This document shows positions 1 through 7,895 of a DNA stretch of 64,000 nucleotides, in pieces. Below the pieces are notes generated by a model. It was not told the origin of the DNA and did not search any database. It worked only from the letters and a program-made list of their open reading frames with translations. Within the stretch, counting starts at the first letter, position 1. The number at the start of each line of letters is the position of its first letter. The stretch is from Rhizobium cauense (GTDB taxonomy: Bacteria > Pseudomonadota > Alphaproteobacteria > Rhizobiales > Rhizobiaceae): contig NZ_JAEUAT010000006.1 of the NCBI RefSeq assembly GCF_019511525.1, forward strand, positions 1-64,000, read 5' to 3'. The translations under genes and the position numbers were made by a program.

Positions 1-127
1 CAATCGTATCAAACACATGCGGGGCTTGGCCACGCGCTACGACCGCCGCCCTGACAATTACCTTGCTGCACTGAAACTCGTTGCGACAAGAATTTGGATC
101 AATTCAGTTTGCGAGTCCACGTCCTAG
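1..127 (+). mobile_element. 3' end of an IS5-family transposase (partial, enters from the left edge)
   Basis: The frame starting at base 2 is open to TAG at 125-127. It reads like the C-terminal tail of IS5-family DDE transposases: an N-R-I-K-H-x-R-G-L-A-T-R-Y-D block, then a short helix ending in I-W-I-N. The body of the element lies outside the window. The right end of the element probably lies at about 104-124, because from 125 leftward on the minus strand the broken ada gene resumes. A C-T-A-G at 124-127 could be the target site, since many IS5 relatives insert at T-A-containing sites. The family call rests on remembered motif shape, not a search. Confidence 0.7.
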
Positions 128-752
128 CCGGATCATCCCCCATCAGGATCGCGACGACGCCCTTTTTGCTCGACGCGACGAGGATCGAGCCAAGAGACGC
201 CAGACCGAGGGCGAAGCGGAGAGTTTCCGCGCGTCCGCCAGCGCGGTAGTCTGCAGGCGCCATCCCGAGAGCACGATTGGACACCGCGTAGAACCGGCTG
301 CTCGAGCCGTATCCCGCCTCGTAGAAGGTCGCCGTCACTGATATTCCCGGCCGTAGTCCTTCTCGTAAGAGGGCTGCCCGCTTCTCCTGAATGTATGCTC
401 GCGGGGTCACTCCTGTCTGCGCGCGGAACGTCCGGTGGAAGTGCCCCTCGCTGATCCCCAAGGCATGCGCGAGAGCCGCCACCGTCGGCGAGCTGTCTCC
501 AGCGTCGATCAGCCTGCAGGCCTCCGCGACCAAGGCCGTGTTTCTCTTTGCGAACTCCTCATCGTTCGGGCGGCATCGCCGACAAGGGCGGAAGCCGGCT
601 GCCTCCGCCTCCGCCACGCAGACGAACCGGCGCATGTTCTCCGGCCGAGGCGGACGCGAGATGCAGTTGGTCCGGCAGTAGACGCCCGTCGTGACGACGC
701 CGCGGAATGCGAGCGCTGTCGCTTGGGTCATAACTTCCGCGGCATCCGTCAT
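99..752 (-). pseudogene. ada: Ada-type methylphosphotriester sensor, truncated by an insertion
   Basis: An intact Ada protein repairs alkylated DNA and activates its own regulon. Visible parts from the ATG at 752: the zinc and methyl-acceptor domain with Cys26, Cys30, Cys57 and Cys60, then an AraC-type helix-turn-helix (about 70-170), then only the first 30 or so residues of the O6-alkylguanine transferase domain (to G-D-D-P near 205-208). The catalytic P-C-H-R region is missing; the frame runs into IS sequence and stops. The start overlaps the stop of the upstream NTF2-like gene by ATGA, so the two were cotranscribed. The remnant could still sense methyl phosphotriesters but cannot repair O6-methylguanine. 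Confidence 0.8.
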
Positions 753-1156
753 CAGGCCGCGCTCCTCTGCATCGAGCCAAACGGGTTGTCGATCAGGTAA
801 CGCCACAGGCCATCTGGCCCGCGGCGGGCGATGTCGGTCGCGGTGGCGACAATGTTAATCTCCGTGCCGTCCCGCGCCGTGCCGATATAGGACCAGTCGA
901 GGATGAGATACGCGACGTCGCCGGCGACGAACAGGTGGCGCTGGGTGATCGACATCTGAAGGCCGAGGCTGAAGTACTTGGCAAGCTCCTTGCCGATCGC
1001 CTCCTTGCCGACGTGAACGACGCCCGCCGCGCCGACGATCAAGCCTTCCGGGTCGTAGAAGCCGAGCATGGTCTCGACGTCGAGCGAGTTCAGATGGGCG
1101 AGAAGCGCTGGGACGATGCCTTCCGGCGTCGAGGAAAGTGCGAGCTTGGTGGTCAT
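752..1156 (-). CDS. NTF2/SnoaL-like small domain protein
   Basis: 134 residues, one complete cone-shaped alpha+beta (SnoaL/DUF4440-like) domain: an N-terminal helix, a D-P-E-G-L-I-V strand, then four strands rich in aromatic residues ending in W-R-Y-L-I-D-N-P-F. Many members bind small hydrophobic ligands or are of unknown role, so the substrate cannot be named. AAGGA lies 8 nt before the ATG. It is the first gene of a two-gene unit with ada and is divergent from the Rrf2 gene at 1332, so the Rrf2 protein may control both directions. Confidence 0.7.
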   Translation of the reverse strand: MTTKLALSSTPEGIVPALLAHLNSLDVETMLGFYDPEGLIVGAAGVVHVGKEAIGKELAKYFSLGLQMSITQRHLFVAGDVAYLILDWSYIGTARDGTEINIVATATDIARRGPDGLWRYLIDNPFGSMQRSAA

Positions 1157-1278
1157 TCGTTGTCCTTCGTTGTTGTTCTGCTCCTGCGAGCGTCCTGACT
1201 ATGGCGAGGCACCAAGGCGTCGAAACTCCGTTTTCTGATCTCATATTCCGATTTTCGACCGTTCTACGTGATCGGGGA

Positions 1279-1319
1279 TTGACACCGATCTAAATCGTAG
1301 ACATTTTATATCCACGATT
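1279..1319 (+). promoter_or_regulatory. Promoter with inverted repeat, likely Rrf2 operator
   Basis: TTGACA at 1279-1284 is a good -35 box. Over the -10 region lies an imperfect dyad, AATCGTAGA at 1293-1301 and TCCACGATT at 1311-1319 (8 of 9 positions pair). It sits just before the Rrf2 start codon, as expected for an autoregulatory operator. Confidence 0.55.
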
Positions 1320-1331
1320 AGGAGATGCAAC

Positions 1332-1844
1332 ATGAAACTGAGCGAAGGCGTCGAGCAGGCCATACACTGCACGGCATTTCTGGCAGGGTTGTCCGAGGAT
1401 GGCGTGCTGTCGGCCGCGGCACTGGCCGAACTCCACGGCGTGTCGACGAGCTATCTGCTGAAGCATCTGCAGGCGCTGTCCGGCGCGGGCATCGTTGCGA
1501 CGACGCCAGGTCCAAAGGGTGGCTATCGGCTGGCGAAAGCGCCAAAAGACATCAGCCTCCTCGACATCGTCCTCGCGGTCGAAGGGCCGGCGCCTGCCTT
1601 CCGGTGCGCCGAGATCCGGCAGCGAGGGCCGAACCCTCTGCCGAAGCGCTATTTCACAAAACCCTGCCAGATCAACGCCGCGATGCTGAGGGCCGAAAAG
1701 GCCTACCGCGCAGAACTCGCCAAGGTATCCGTCGCGGACCTTCTGGCGGACCTCGGTGCAGACGACGACGGCGGTATCGCCGCCCGCGGATGCGCCTTCC
1801 TCGAACTCCACGAACGCAAGACGGGCAATCGAGCCCCGTTATAG
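1332..1844 (+). CDS. Rrf2-family transcriptional regulator
   Basis: 170 residues. The N-terminal winged helix is typical of Rrf2 proteins: L-S-x-x-A-L-A-E-L-H-G-V-S at about 26-38, a recognition helix, then the G-P-x-G-G-Y-R-L wing at 60-67. Three cysteines (92, 112, 154) are widely spaced and do not form the compact triplet of Fe-S Rrf2 proteins such as IscR, so a redox or ligand-sensing mode is possible but not shown. AGGAG precedes the ATG. It is followed 11 bases later by the NmrA-like gene, so regulator and oxidoreductase probably share a transcript. Confidence 0.85.
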   Translation: MKLSEGVEQAIHCTAFLAGLSEDGVLSAAALAELHGVSTSYLLKHLQALSGAGIVATTPGPKGGYRLAKAPKDISLLDIVLAVEGPAPAFRCAEIRQRGPNPLPKRYFTKPCQINAAMLRAEKAYRAELAKVSVADLLADLGADDDGGIAARGCAFLELHERKTGNRAPL

Positions 1845-1855
1845 GAGCAAGCACC

Positions 1856-2608
1856 ATGACTAAGATGAAGAAGGTCGTCGTCATCGGCGGCACGGGCCTG
1901 ATCGGCTCGAAGGCAGTGAAGCTGCTGCAGGATGCCGGCCACGAGGCCGTCGTCGCCAGCTCCCGCAACGGCATCAATGCCTATACGGGAGAAGGACTGG
2001 CCGATGCGCTCGCGGGCGCCGACGCCGTCATCGACGTGTCGAACATGATGTCGTTCGACAAGGCCGTGATCACCGACTTCTTTGGAACGTCGAGCCGGAA
2101 CTTGACGAGCGCCGAGCGGGCCGCGGGCGTGCGCCATCACGTCGCGCTCTCGATCGTTAATGCCGACCAGCTTGCGGCCAATCCTTACATGGCAGGAAAG
2201 CTGGCGCAGGAGCAGGCCGTCGCGTCGTCGGGCCAGGCCTATACCATCGTCCGAGCAACGCAGTTCCACGAGTTTATCGGAACCCTGGCCGGCGCATATG
2301 CAGCCGACGGCGTGGTGAATGTGCCGGATATCAACTTCCAGCCGATTGCTGCCGACGACGTCGCCGCTGCCCTGGTGGAGGCCGCGCTCGGCGAACCGAG
2401 GAACGGAACGGTGGATCTTGCCGGGCCGGAGCGGGCAACCTTCGAATCCTTCATCCGGGCGTATCTCGGCTCCAAGAGCGATGCCCGACCTGTGGCCGCC
2501 GACGCAGCAGTCGACTACTTCGGAGCCCCGGTCGTCGCAGGCTCTCTTGTTCCCGGCGGAGACTACATCAAAGGCCGCGTCACGGTCGCCGAATGGCTTA
2601 AGGCATAG
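1856..2608 (+). CDS. NmrA/NAD(P)-binding atypical SDR protein
   Basis: 250 residues with a dinucleotide-binding loop G-G-T-G-L-I-G at 11-17 directly after the first strand. The rest matches the NAD(P)H-binding, NmrA-like group (quinone or flavin reductases and redox sensors): a Y-M-A-G-K motif mid-protein and a T-I-V-R-A-T-Q-F-H segment. The open frame extends further upstream, through the Rrf2 gene, but an ATG at 1856 with GGAGC in front is the natural start. Neighbours (Rrf2, cupin, AhpD-like) suggest an oxidative or electrophile-stress operon. Exact substrate unknown. Confidence 0.8.
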   Translation: MTKMKKVVVIGGTGLIGSKAVKLLQDAGHEAVVASSRNGINAYTGEGLADALAGADAVIDVSNMMSFDKAVITDFFGTSSRNLTSAERAAGVRHHVALSIVNADQLAANPYMAGKLAQEQAVASSGQAYTIVRATQFHEFIGTLAGAYAADGVVNVPDINFQPIAADDVAAALVEAALGEPRNGTVDLAGPERATFESFIRAYLGSKSDARPVAADAAVDYFGAPVVAGSLVPGGDYIKGRVTVAEWLKA

Positions 2609-2622
2609 AAGGACTCACCATC

Positions 2623-3060
2623 ATGAAGACCATTGCATATGCGGCTGCGGCACTCGCGGCCACCCTTGCCACCGCGTCCGCTCACGATGTCGCTAAGCCA
2701 GGACTCGCCTACGATACGAAGGACGCCAAGGTGACGCTCGTCTACGAGCATCCCCTGCCCGACGTTCCTGGCAAGAGCGTCAAGGGCGTGCTCGTCGAAT
2801 ACGGGCCGGGCGGGTACAGCTCCGCTCACACACATGCGAAGTCCGCGCTGATCTACGCCACGGTTCTCGAGGGAGCGATCCAGAGCGCCGTCAACGGCGG
2901 CGAGACGAAGACTTTTACCGCCGGTCAGAACTTCACCGAGCTGCCAGGCGACCGCCATGACGTCAGCGCCAATGCAAGCAAGACCGAGCCGGCGAAGCTG
3001 CTCGCCGTCTTCGTCGTCGATACCGACGACACCGTCCTGACGACGCCGCGCAAGCCGTAG
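2623..3060 (+). CDS. Periplasmic cupin-domain protein
   Basis: 145 residues. Residues 1-20 are a signal peptide (M-K-T-I-A-Y, alanine-rich core, cut after A-S-A). The mature part is a single cupin barrel with a metal-ligand pattern S-A-H-T-H near residue 67 and a second-motif histidine in G-D-R-H-D. It starts 14 nt after the NmrA-like stop with AAGGA upstream, so it belongs to the same operon. Function beyond metal-dependent small-molecule binding or oxidation cannot be told. Confidence 0.75.
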   Translation: MKTIAYAAAALAATLATASAHDVAKPGLAYDTKDAKVTLVYEHPLPDVPGKSVKGVLVEYGPGGYSSAHTHAKSALIYATVLEGAIQSAVNGGETKTFTAGQNFTELPGDRHDVSANASKTEPAKLLAVFVVDTDDTVLTTPRKP

Positions 3061-3148
3061 CGCTACCTACCACATCCACCCCCTCACCTACCGCAACGAC
3101 GGTTTCACCGGCGAACGGAGAACCGCGTCCACAAGAAAGGAAAACAAT

Positions 3149-3595
3149 ATGTCCCGCATGAACTGGTCCGAAGTCGCGCCCGAGGGCGCAAAGGCGCTCT
3201 ATGGTGTCCACCACTATGTCACAGCCAAGACGAACCTGCCGGACGAGTTGATCCACCTCGTCTTCCTGCGCGTGTCACAGATCAATGGTTGCGCCCACTG
3301 CATCGACCTGCACAGCCGCGATCTGCGCAAGACGATGTCCATCGACAAGATCACGCTGCTGCCGGTGTGGGACGAGGTGCCTCATCTATTTACCGATCAG
3401 GAACGGGCCGCTCTTGCCTGGGCCGAGGAAGTGACGAATGTCAGCCAGACACATGCCTCTGACGAGGCTTATGCCGCGGCCGCAGCCGCCTTCGAACCGA
3501 AGGAGCTCGTCGACCTGACCATCACGATCGCGGCGATGAACGCCTTCAACCGTCTCGGAGCGCCGTTCCGGCTTCCGGTAGCGGCCAAGGCCTGA
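3149..3595 (+). CDS. AhpD-like carboxymuconolactone decarboxylase family protein
   Basis: 148 residues. The defining C-x-x-C pair is Cys48 and Cys51 in N-G-C-A-H-C, with the conserved His55 in the same helix, as in AhpD-type alkylhydroperoxidase proteins. The all-helical pattern and length fit. AAAGGAAAA precedes the ATG. It closes the run Rrf2, NmrA-like, cupin, AhpD-like, and likely protects against peroxides, though family members with other roles exist. Confidence 0.85.
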   Translation: MSRMNWSEVAPEGAKALYGVHHYVTAKTNLPDELIHLVFLRVSQINGCAHCIDLHSRDLRKTMSIDKITLLPVWDEVPHLFTDQERAALAWAEEVTNVSQTHASDEAYAAAAAAFEPKELVDLTITIAAMNAFNRLGAPFRLPVAAKA

Positions 3596-3859
3596 TCGCG
3601 CTACCAGCGCAACGCATAGGCACCTCCCTGCCGGGCCGTCGAGGTCCGACAGGGTGTTCTGGCCAGTGGCAATGCGACCATCCGCGTCGCCATCTCCCAA
3701 AGACCGAAGGCATTATCGCATCGATCACGTCATTAGGTTTCTGAAGGTGAGCCGCTGCTTTACCATTGCCCGATACCGACAGACCATAATGTAGCCGGTC
3801 GTCGACTGCCCAAAGGCCTCGCCTGGCGACATCGCAAAGCGCTAGTCTGCCGATATGCC

Positions 3860-4837
3860 TCAGCCTCGACGATCACCTACTGACAAGCCGGTTAAATGCT
3901 CAGAAAGCAGCCAGAGCCGTTCAGCAGCCTGTGGATCCATGGCCCACGGGGCCACGCCTCTGGTCCCATCCGTCTCTGCCTGCGGCAGGGCGACTTCGCA
4001 ATCTTCGCAGTAGACGCCGCCAATACCGTTGAGTTCGGGTCGCGTTGCTGCCCAGACGCTTGTTGCTGCTCCCTGTTCCGGCGTTTTGAGATCGCGCGAT
4101 GGATCAACCCGGCGATTACCATTCTCGTCATAGACATCGAAAGAATTGATCTCGTCTTCGCTCAGATGGCGGGCGAGATCGGTGAGGATAACGCCCGGGT
4201 GCAACGAAAATGCCCGCACGCCAAGCGCGGCTCCGCGGCGATCAAGTGCCAGCGCGAACAGAGCATTTGCCGTCTTCGCCTGTCCATAGGCCTGCCACTT
4301 GTCATAGGGGCGCGTCCTGAAATCGATATCGTCGAAATCGACCGGCCCGATTTGGTGGCCGCGCGACGATACAGAGATCACCCGCGCGTTGCCCGCTTTG
4401 ACCAGCACAGGCCACAGACCTGCAACCAGCCGGAAATGGCCGAGATGATTGGTGGCAAACTGGCTCTCGTGCCCAGCCTCATCACGGGCAAGCGGCGTTG
4501 CCATGATGCCAGCGCTGTTGACCAGGATTGAGATCGGCATGCCCGTCGCAACGATCCTGCCAGCGAAGGCGGCAACCGATGCGGGATCTGCGAGATCCAT
4601 CGCTTCGATAACAACATTGTCGATACCGGCAAGTGTGCGTTCGGCCTTTTCGCGATTGCGAGCTGGTACGATGACAGTAGCGCCGGCACCAGCGAGTGCC
4701 CGCGTCGTCTCGACGCCGAGACCGGAATAGCCGCCGGTGACAATCGCCGTCTTGCCGGAAAGATCGATGCCCTCGATGACCTCGCGCGCCGTGCTAGATG
4801 CGCTGAACCGAGATCCAATAGGTTTTTGTTCGGACAT
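3860..4837 (-). CDS. Short-chain dehydrogenase, retinol-dehydrogenase/WWOX-like
   Basis: 325 residues, long for an SDR. Cofactor loop T-G-G-Y-S-G-L-G at 34-41, N-S-A-G at 107-110, catalytic Tyr184 and Lys188 (Y-G-Q-A-K) with serines just upstream in S-V-S-S-R-G. The G-Y-S-G-L-G loop and a D-I-D-F segment before the active site are usual in the retinol-dehydrogenase-like subgroup of bacterial SDRs. The gene is divergent from an AraC gene with about 90 bp between the two starts, a common regulator/target pairing. Substrate unknown. Confidence 0.85.
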   Translation of the reverse strand: MSEQKPIGSRFSASSTAREVIEGIDLSGKTAIVTGGYSGLGVETTRALAGAGATVIVPARNREKAERTLAGIDNVVIEAMDLADPASVAAFAGRIVATGMPISILVNSAGIMATPLARDEAGHESQFATNHLGHFRLVAGLWPVLVKAGNARVISVSSRGHQIGPVDFDDIDFRTRPYDKWQAYGQAKTANALFALALDRRGAALGVRAFSLHPGVILTDLARHLSEDEINSFDVYDENGNRRVDPSRDLKTPEQGAATSVWAATRPELNGIGGVYCEDCEVALPQAETDGTRGVAPWAMDPQAAERLWLLSEHLTGLSVGDRRG

Positions 4838-4873
4838 GTCGTTGCTCCTTCATTTATGGCTCTGGTGTCCCTC

Positions 4874-4963
4874 CCTTATATCGGATAGGTTGCTGGAGCC
4901 CCCAGCCTCCAGGATCCAGATTTCTGTCGTGATCGTCCAAAACCTCCAGGATCCCCTATCCGA
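4874..4963. promoter_or_regulatory. Divergent promoter region with repeat shared among AraC targets
   Basis: TTATAT (4876-4881) followed by CGGATAGGT resembles elements at 25571-25587 and 26586-26602, at a similar distance (about 35-60 nt) from the chosen start codon. In addition TCGGATAGG at 4881-4889 is exactly inverted at 4955-4963. This is probably an AraC-family operator. Confidence 0.45.
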
Positions 4964-5870
4964 CGTGCTCAGCGCCATCGATGCGCGGGCGCTGTTCTCC
5001 GTGCGTTTCGCGGCCGGCGGCTCGTGGTCTGTTGCTTTTCCTCCACCGGGCTACCTCAAGTTCAACGCGATCCGCGAAGGCGGTACCTGGCTGATCCCGC
5101 AGGAAGAAGCACCGTTGCGCATTGAAGCTGGCGATTGTCTTGTGGTTAGCGGCAAGGCGTTTACGCTTTGCAGCGATCTCAACGTGAAGCCGATAGCGGC
5201 GGCAGAGGTATTTGCCGGGGGCAATCTCGATGTTTCAGTGGGCGATGGTCGGGATTTCGTTCTCCTCGGGGGCAGCGTCAACCTCGACACAGTCGACGGA
5301 TCACTCCTGACTGACGCCTTGCCGCCGATCGTAGTCGTCGATCGCGAGGAGGCAGGACCGATTGGCTGGCTGCACGAACAGCTTGACCTGGAGTGGAACA
5401 GCACCGCGCCAGGTGCTCGCATCGCCTGCAACGATCTGCTGCGGCTCGTCTTCATCCATGTGCTGCGTGCCTATATGGCACGGCAGACATCGCAGCATCC
5501 CGGCTGGCTCGCCGGCCTTGCGGATGCCCGCCTGGCGCCGGCTATGCGGGCAATCCACGCCGATCCGTCGCACCGATGGACAGTGGAGGCACTGGCGTCT
5601 CTTGCGGGCCAATCCCGCTCCGGATTCGCCGAAAGATTTCGCGCCATCGTTGGAGCATCACCGATAGACTATCTAGCGGGCTGGCGGATGCGGCTTGCGG
5701 CCGCCCGGCTGAGGCGTGGAAACGAGCCGCTGCCAAAGATCGCTCAATCTCTCGGCTATGCGTCCGACAGTGCTTTTGCGGCCAGCTTCCGCCGCGCCCT
5801 CGGCCAATCGCCAGCGCGTTACCGTAGTACGTATCGCGACGCAATGCACAGTGGGGCGATCAACTCTTGA
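4929..5870 (+). CDS. AraC-family regulator with N-terminal cupin
   Basis: 313 residues from a GTG start. I chose GTG 4929 because the protein then begins a few residues before D-P-L-S-D-V-L, where this cupin-type AraC group normally starts; upstream ATG codons overlap the divergent SDR gene. The N-terminal half is a cupin_6-like ligand domain. The C-terminal 100 residues hold two helix-turn-helix motifs (W-T-V-E-A-L-A-S-L-A and I-A-Q-S-L-G-Y-A-S-D-S-A-F). It is a paralogue of the regulator at 25635 and likely controls the divergent SDR gene. Confidence 0.85.
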   Translation: MIVQNLQDPLSDVLSAIDARALFSVRFAAGGSWSVAFPPPGYLKFNAIREGGTWLIPQEEAPLRIEAGDCLVVSGKAFTLCSDLNVKPIAAAEVFAGGNLDVSVGDGRDFVLLGGSVNLDTVDGSLLTDALPPIVVVDREEAGPIGWLHEQLDLEWNSTAPGARIACNDLLRLVFIHVLRAYMARQTSQHPGWLAGLADARLAPAMRAIHADPSHRWTVEALASLAGQSRSGFAERFRAIVGASPIDYLAGWRMRLAAARLRRGNEPLPKIAQSLGYASDSAFAASFRRALGQSPARYRSTYRDAMHSGAINS

Positions 5871-6534
5871 CTGTCGCCTTGCCACTTGGCTGAACGAGTG
5901 GACCGGGAGATGCTGAATTTCAGCAAGTCATTGTTTGCGACCGCTTTCAATTTGGACACACTCCGCATCATACGCCTTGAAGAGATCTGAACCGGCGACG
6001 CCTTACCCAGATGGGTCAAGTGCTTGAAGAAATATAGCGCGGCGATCAGGATGAGACGGCTCACCGTGATTGTCGCCGCGCAAAGAAACGAACTTCGAGG
6101 CAAGACGCCAAATATGGGATTGTCAATCGACACCTATGCGCTTCGTGCTGGTGATTTAAAACGAGATCACCAGTCAACACGGTGCGCCCGGTAAGGCCTG
6201 TTGCTACCACGGTTGACGCTAGCAACTTGATGGCCGCCGGCGTTTTCGGCCTTCGGTGAGCGATGCGGTATCTTGGGTCGCCTTGACCCCAGCTTTAAAG
6301 GCGACGAAGAACCATTCGGTCGCTGGCTGCGCGTGCCAATTCGCCGTGGGTAAATACCGATCGGCTTGACCGTAATCGCCGTACTTGGCATACAAAGCGT
6401 GGCCCTACAACGCGGGCCGGTGTGCCCGCCACGCAAAGCTATGTCAGCGTTCCATTTTTGAAGCGTCACTCCGTGCCGACAGGCATGGTCTGACCATTAG
6501 CGGGCACATGGTCGGATCATTTCAGGATATGGAT
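5871..6534. other. Intergenic stretch with one orphan AraC-type motif
   Basis: I find no convincing gene in 664 bases. Open frames on both strands are composed of low-complexity residues and lack ribosome sites. The one feature of note is 6003-6027, which matches 25573-25597 (around the start of the second AraC gene) at 21 of 25 positions. This suggests a decayed promoter and gene fragment. Confidence 0.4.
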
Positions 6535-7686
6535 ATGACCGAGACAAGAAAACTAAGCAGCCTCAAACATCTTGCTAAACGATACGCGCGGGCCAACAGG
6601 ATCACGCAACACCAGGCTCTTGACTTGGTTGCGGGAAAACTGGGTTTCGCCAACTGGATCAAACTCGTCTCCGCTTGCAAGAATGAGTGGATGCCTGATT
6701 CCGACCAGATGGCAAGCATCGAAGCCTTCGTGGCACATGCTCTTCCGGCGGCAGATTTTCGGACTGGCCATCCCGAAATATTGACCCGCCGGTTTGCATA
6801 TCTCGAACAGGCCGAACATGGCACGATTGGAGATCATGCATACCGCCTTCAGGTAATTTTTCACGACGTCGTTGTGGCGGGAGACGGATGGAGTATTAAG
6901 GTGCCTGAGAACCTTGGCGCAGCACCGATTGTCGAGACATCTACTGAAAATGATGGGAGGTGTCCGGTGTTTGACCCGGAATTCCTCCAGGAAGCACTTA
7001 GTCTGGCGAGAGAGCGGGCTATCCAGGTGCGTGGAGAAATCTCCACCAATTGGCCCCGACGCTCCACAAAGCCTGACCTCGACGGGGTGGTTCGCCACCC
7101 GCTATGGGGCAGCGATTCAGACGTGTGGTTTTGCTTGCATTGCAATGGAAAGATCACCGGCGCTCAGATCGCTCAAAGCCTCTGGCATTGCCCGGCGTGC
7201 GGGGCATCTCCTCTCGACATCTTTGACACGGCGTTCTGGTGCGAAGAAGGGGGCGAGTCTCTTAGGCCTATGAAAACTAACGGAGCCGTGGATAGAGCCG
7301 AGGCCGATTTTTGTGTTGTTGATGACAAGCCAAGGCTCGACCTGAATGAAGAGAAGATTATTCTTCTCATTCGCAGTGCTTTGCTCGAGGACGCTACAAA
7401 CATCAGTGAAAAGCTTGGCGCTCTTCGGGCTGAGATCAACGTCGATGACGAAAATGACGTCTGTATCGCACTTGAGGAGGATTTGTGGCCGCAGGACAAG
7501 GAGCCCATTAAAGCTTTGATTGTGGCGGCGCAACTGGGACTTGAGGTTGAATTTGAATCGATGTGGTCGACAATACCTTTTGCCTGGCCAGGACTGGGCG
7601 AGGGAACCGCGAGCACGAGTGAGTATACGCAAATGATGCTAGACGCCTATGCTCAGCATGGAGCCTCACCAGACACGGAAACGTAA
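6535..7686 (+). CDS. Unknown protein: short N-terminal helical domain plus zinc ribbon
   Basis: 383 residues from ATG 6535 (AGGA 7 nt upstream; the frame is open further upstream). Residues 8-50 form a helical unit (L-K-H-L-A-K-R-Y...Q-A-L-D-L-V-A...F-A-N-W) like the small domain attached to some glyoxalase-superfamily and toxin-antitoxin-associated proteins, a resemblance recalled, not searched. A C-x2-C-x15-C-x2-C zinc ribbon occupies Cys200, Cys203, Cys219 and Cys222. The rest is acidic and unlike anything I recognise. It converges on the SIR2/ATPase operon and lies just outside it, so a link to that system is possible but unproven. Confidence 0.65.
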   Translation: MTETRKLSSLKHLAKRYARANRITQHQALDLVAGKLGFANWIKLVSACKNEWMPDSDQMASIEAFVAHALPAADFRTGHPEILTRRFAYLEQAEHGTIGDHAYRLQVIFHDVVVAGDGWSIKVPENLGAAPIVETSTENDGRCPVFDPEFLQEALSLARERAIQVRGEISTNWPRRSTKPDLDGVVRHPLWGSDSDVWFCLHCNGKITGAQIAQSLWHCPACGASPLDIFDTAFWCEEGGESLRPMKTNGAVDRAEADFCVVDDKPRLDLNEEKIILLIRSALLEDATNISEKLGALRAEINVDDENDVCIALEEDLWPQDKEPIKALIVAAQLGLEVEFESMWSTIPFAWPGLGEGTASTSEYTQMMLDAYAQHGASPDTET

Positions 7687-7693
7687 GTGGCTT

Positions 7694-7770
7694 GCGACCA
7701 ACCTGCCTATCCAGAAAGCTACGTTAACGTGCAGGCTGGTTGGTCGCGATCGCCTTCCACAGGGCGATCG
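7694..7770. terminator. Two stacked hairpins between convergent genes
   Basis: Arms GCGACCAACC (7694-7703) and GGTTGGTCGC (7738-7747) are perfectly complementary, with an inner CCTGC/GCAGG pair and the palindrome ACGTTAACGT (7721-7730) in the loop. A second hairpin shares the edge: CGATCGCC (7747-7754) and GGCGATCG (7763-7770). There is no T run. It lies 8 bases after the stop of the gene at 6535 and about 125 bases beyond the end of the ATPase gene, so a two-way terminator or an RNA-stabilising structure is likely. Confidence 0.55.
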
Positions 7771-7895
7771 TGAACAGGCGCACGGCAGTCACTCAGTGGT
7801 CCACTTAGCGAAACGAGCGCAATGTGAGGGCCACTTATGCCCCGCCTCGAACGGATTCAATGATCGCGGTCTCTCTGGGGTTGCTACACACGGTG

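Noticed and set aside
5819..6133. 104-codon minus-strand frame after the AraC gene
   Set aside because: Overlaps the AraC 3' end, lacks a ribosome site and resembles no protein I know.
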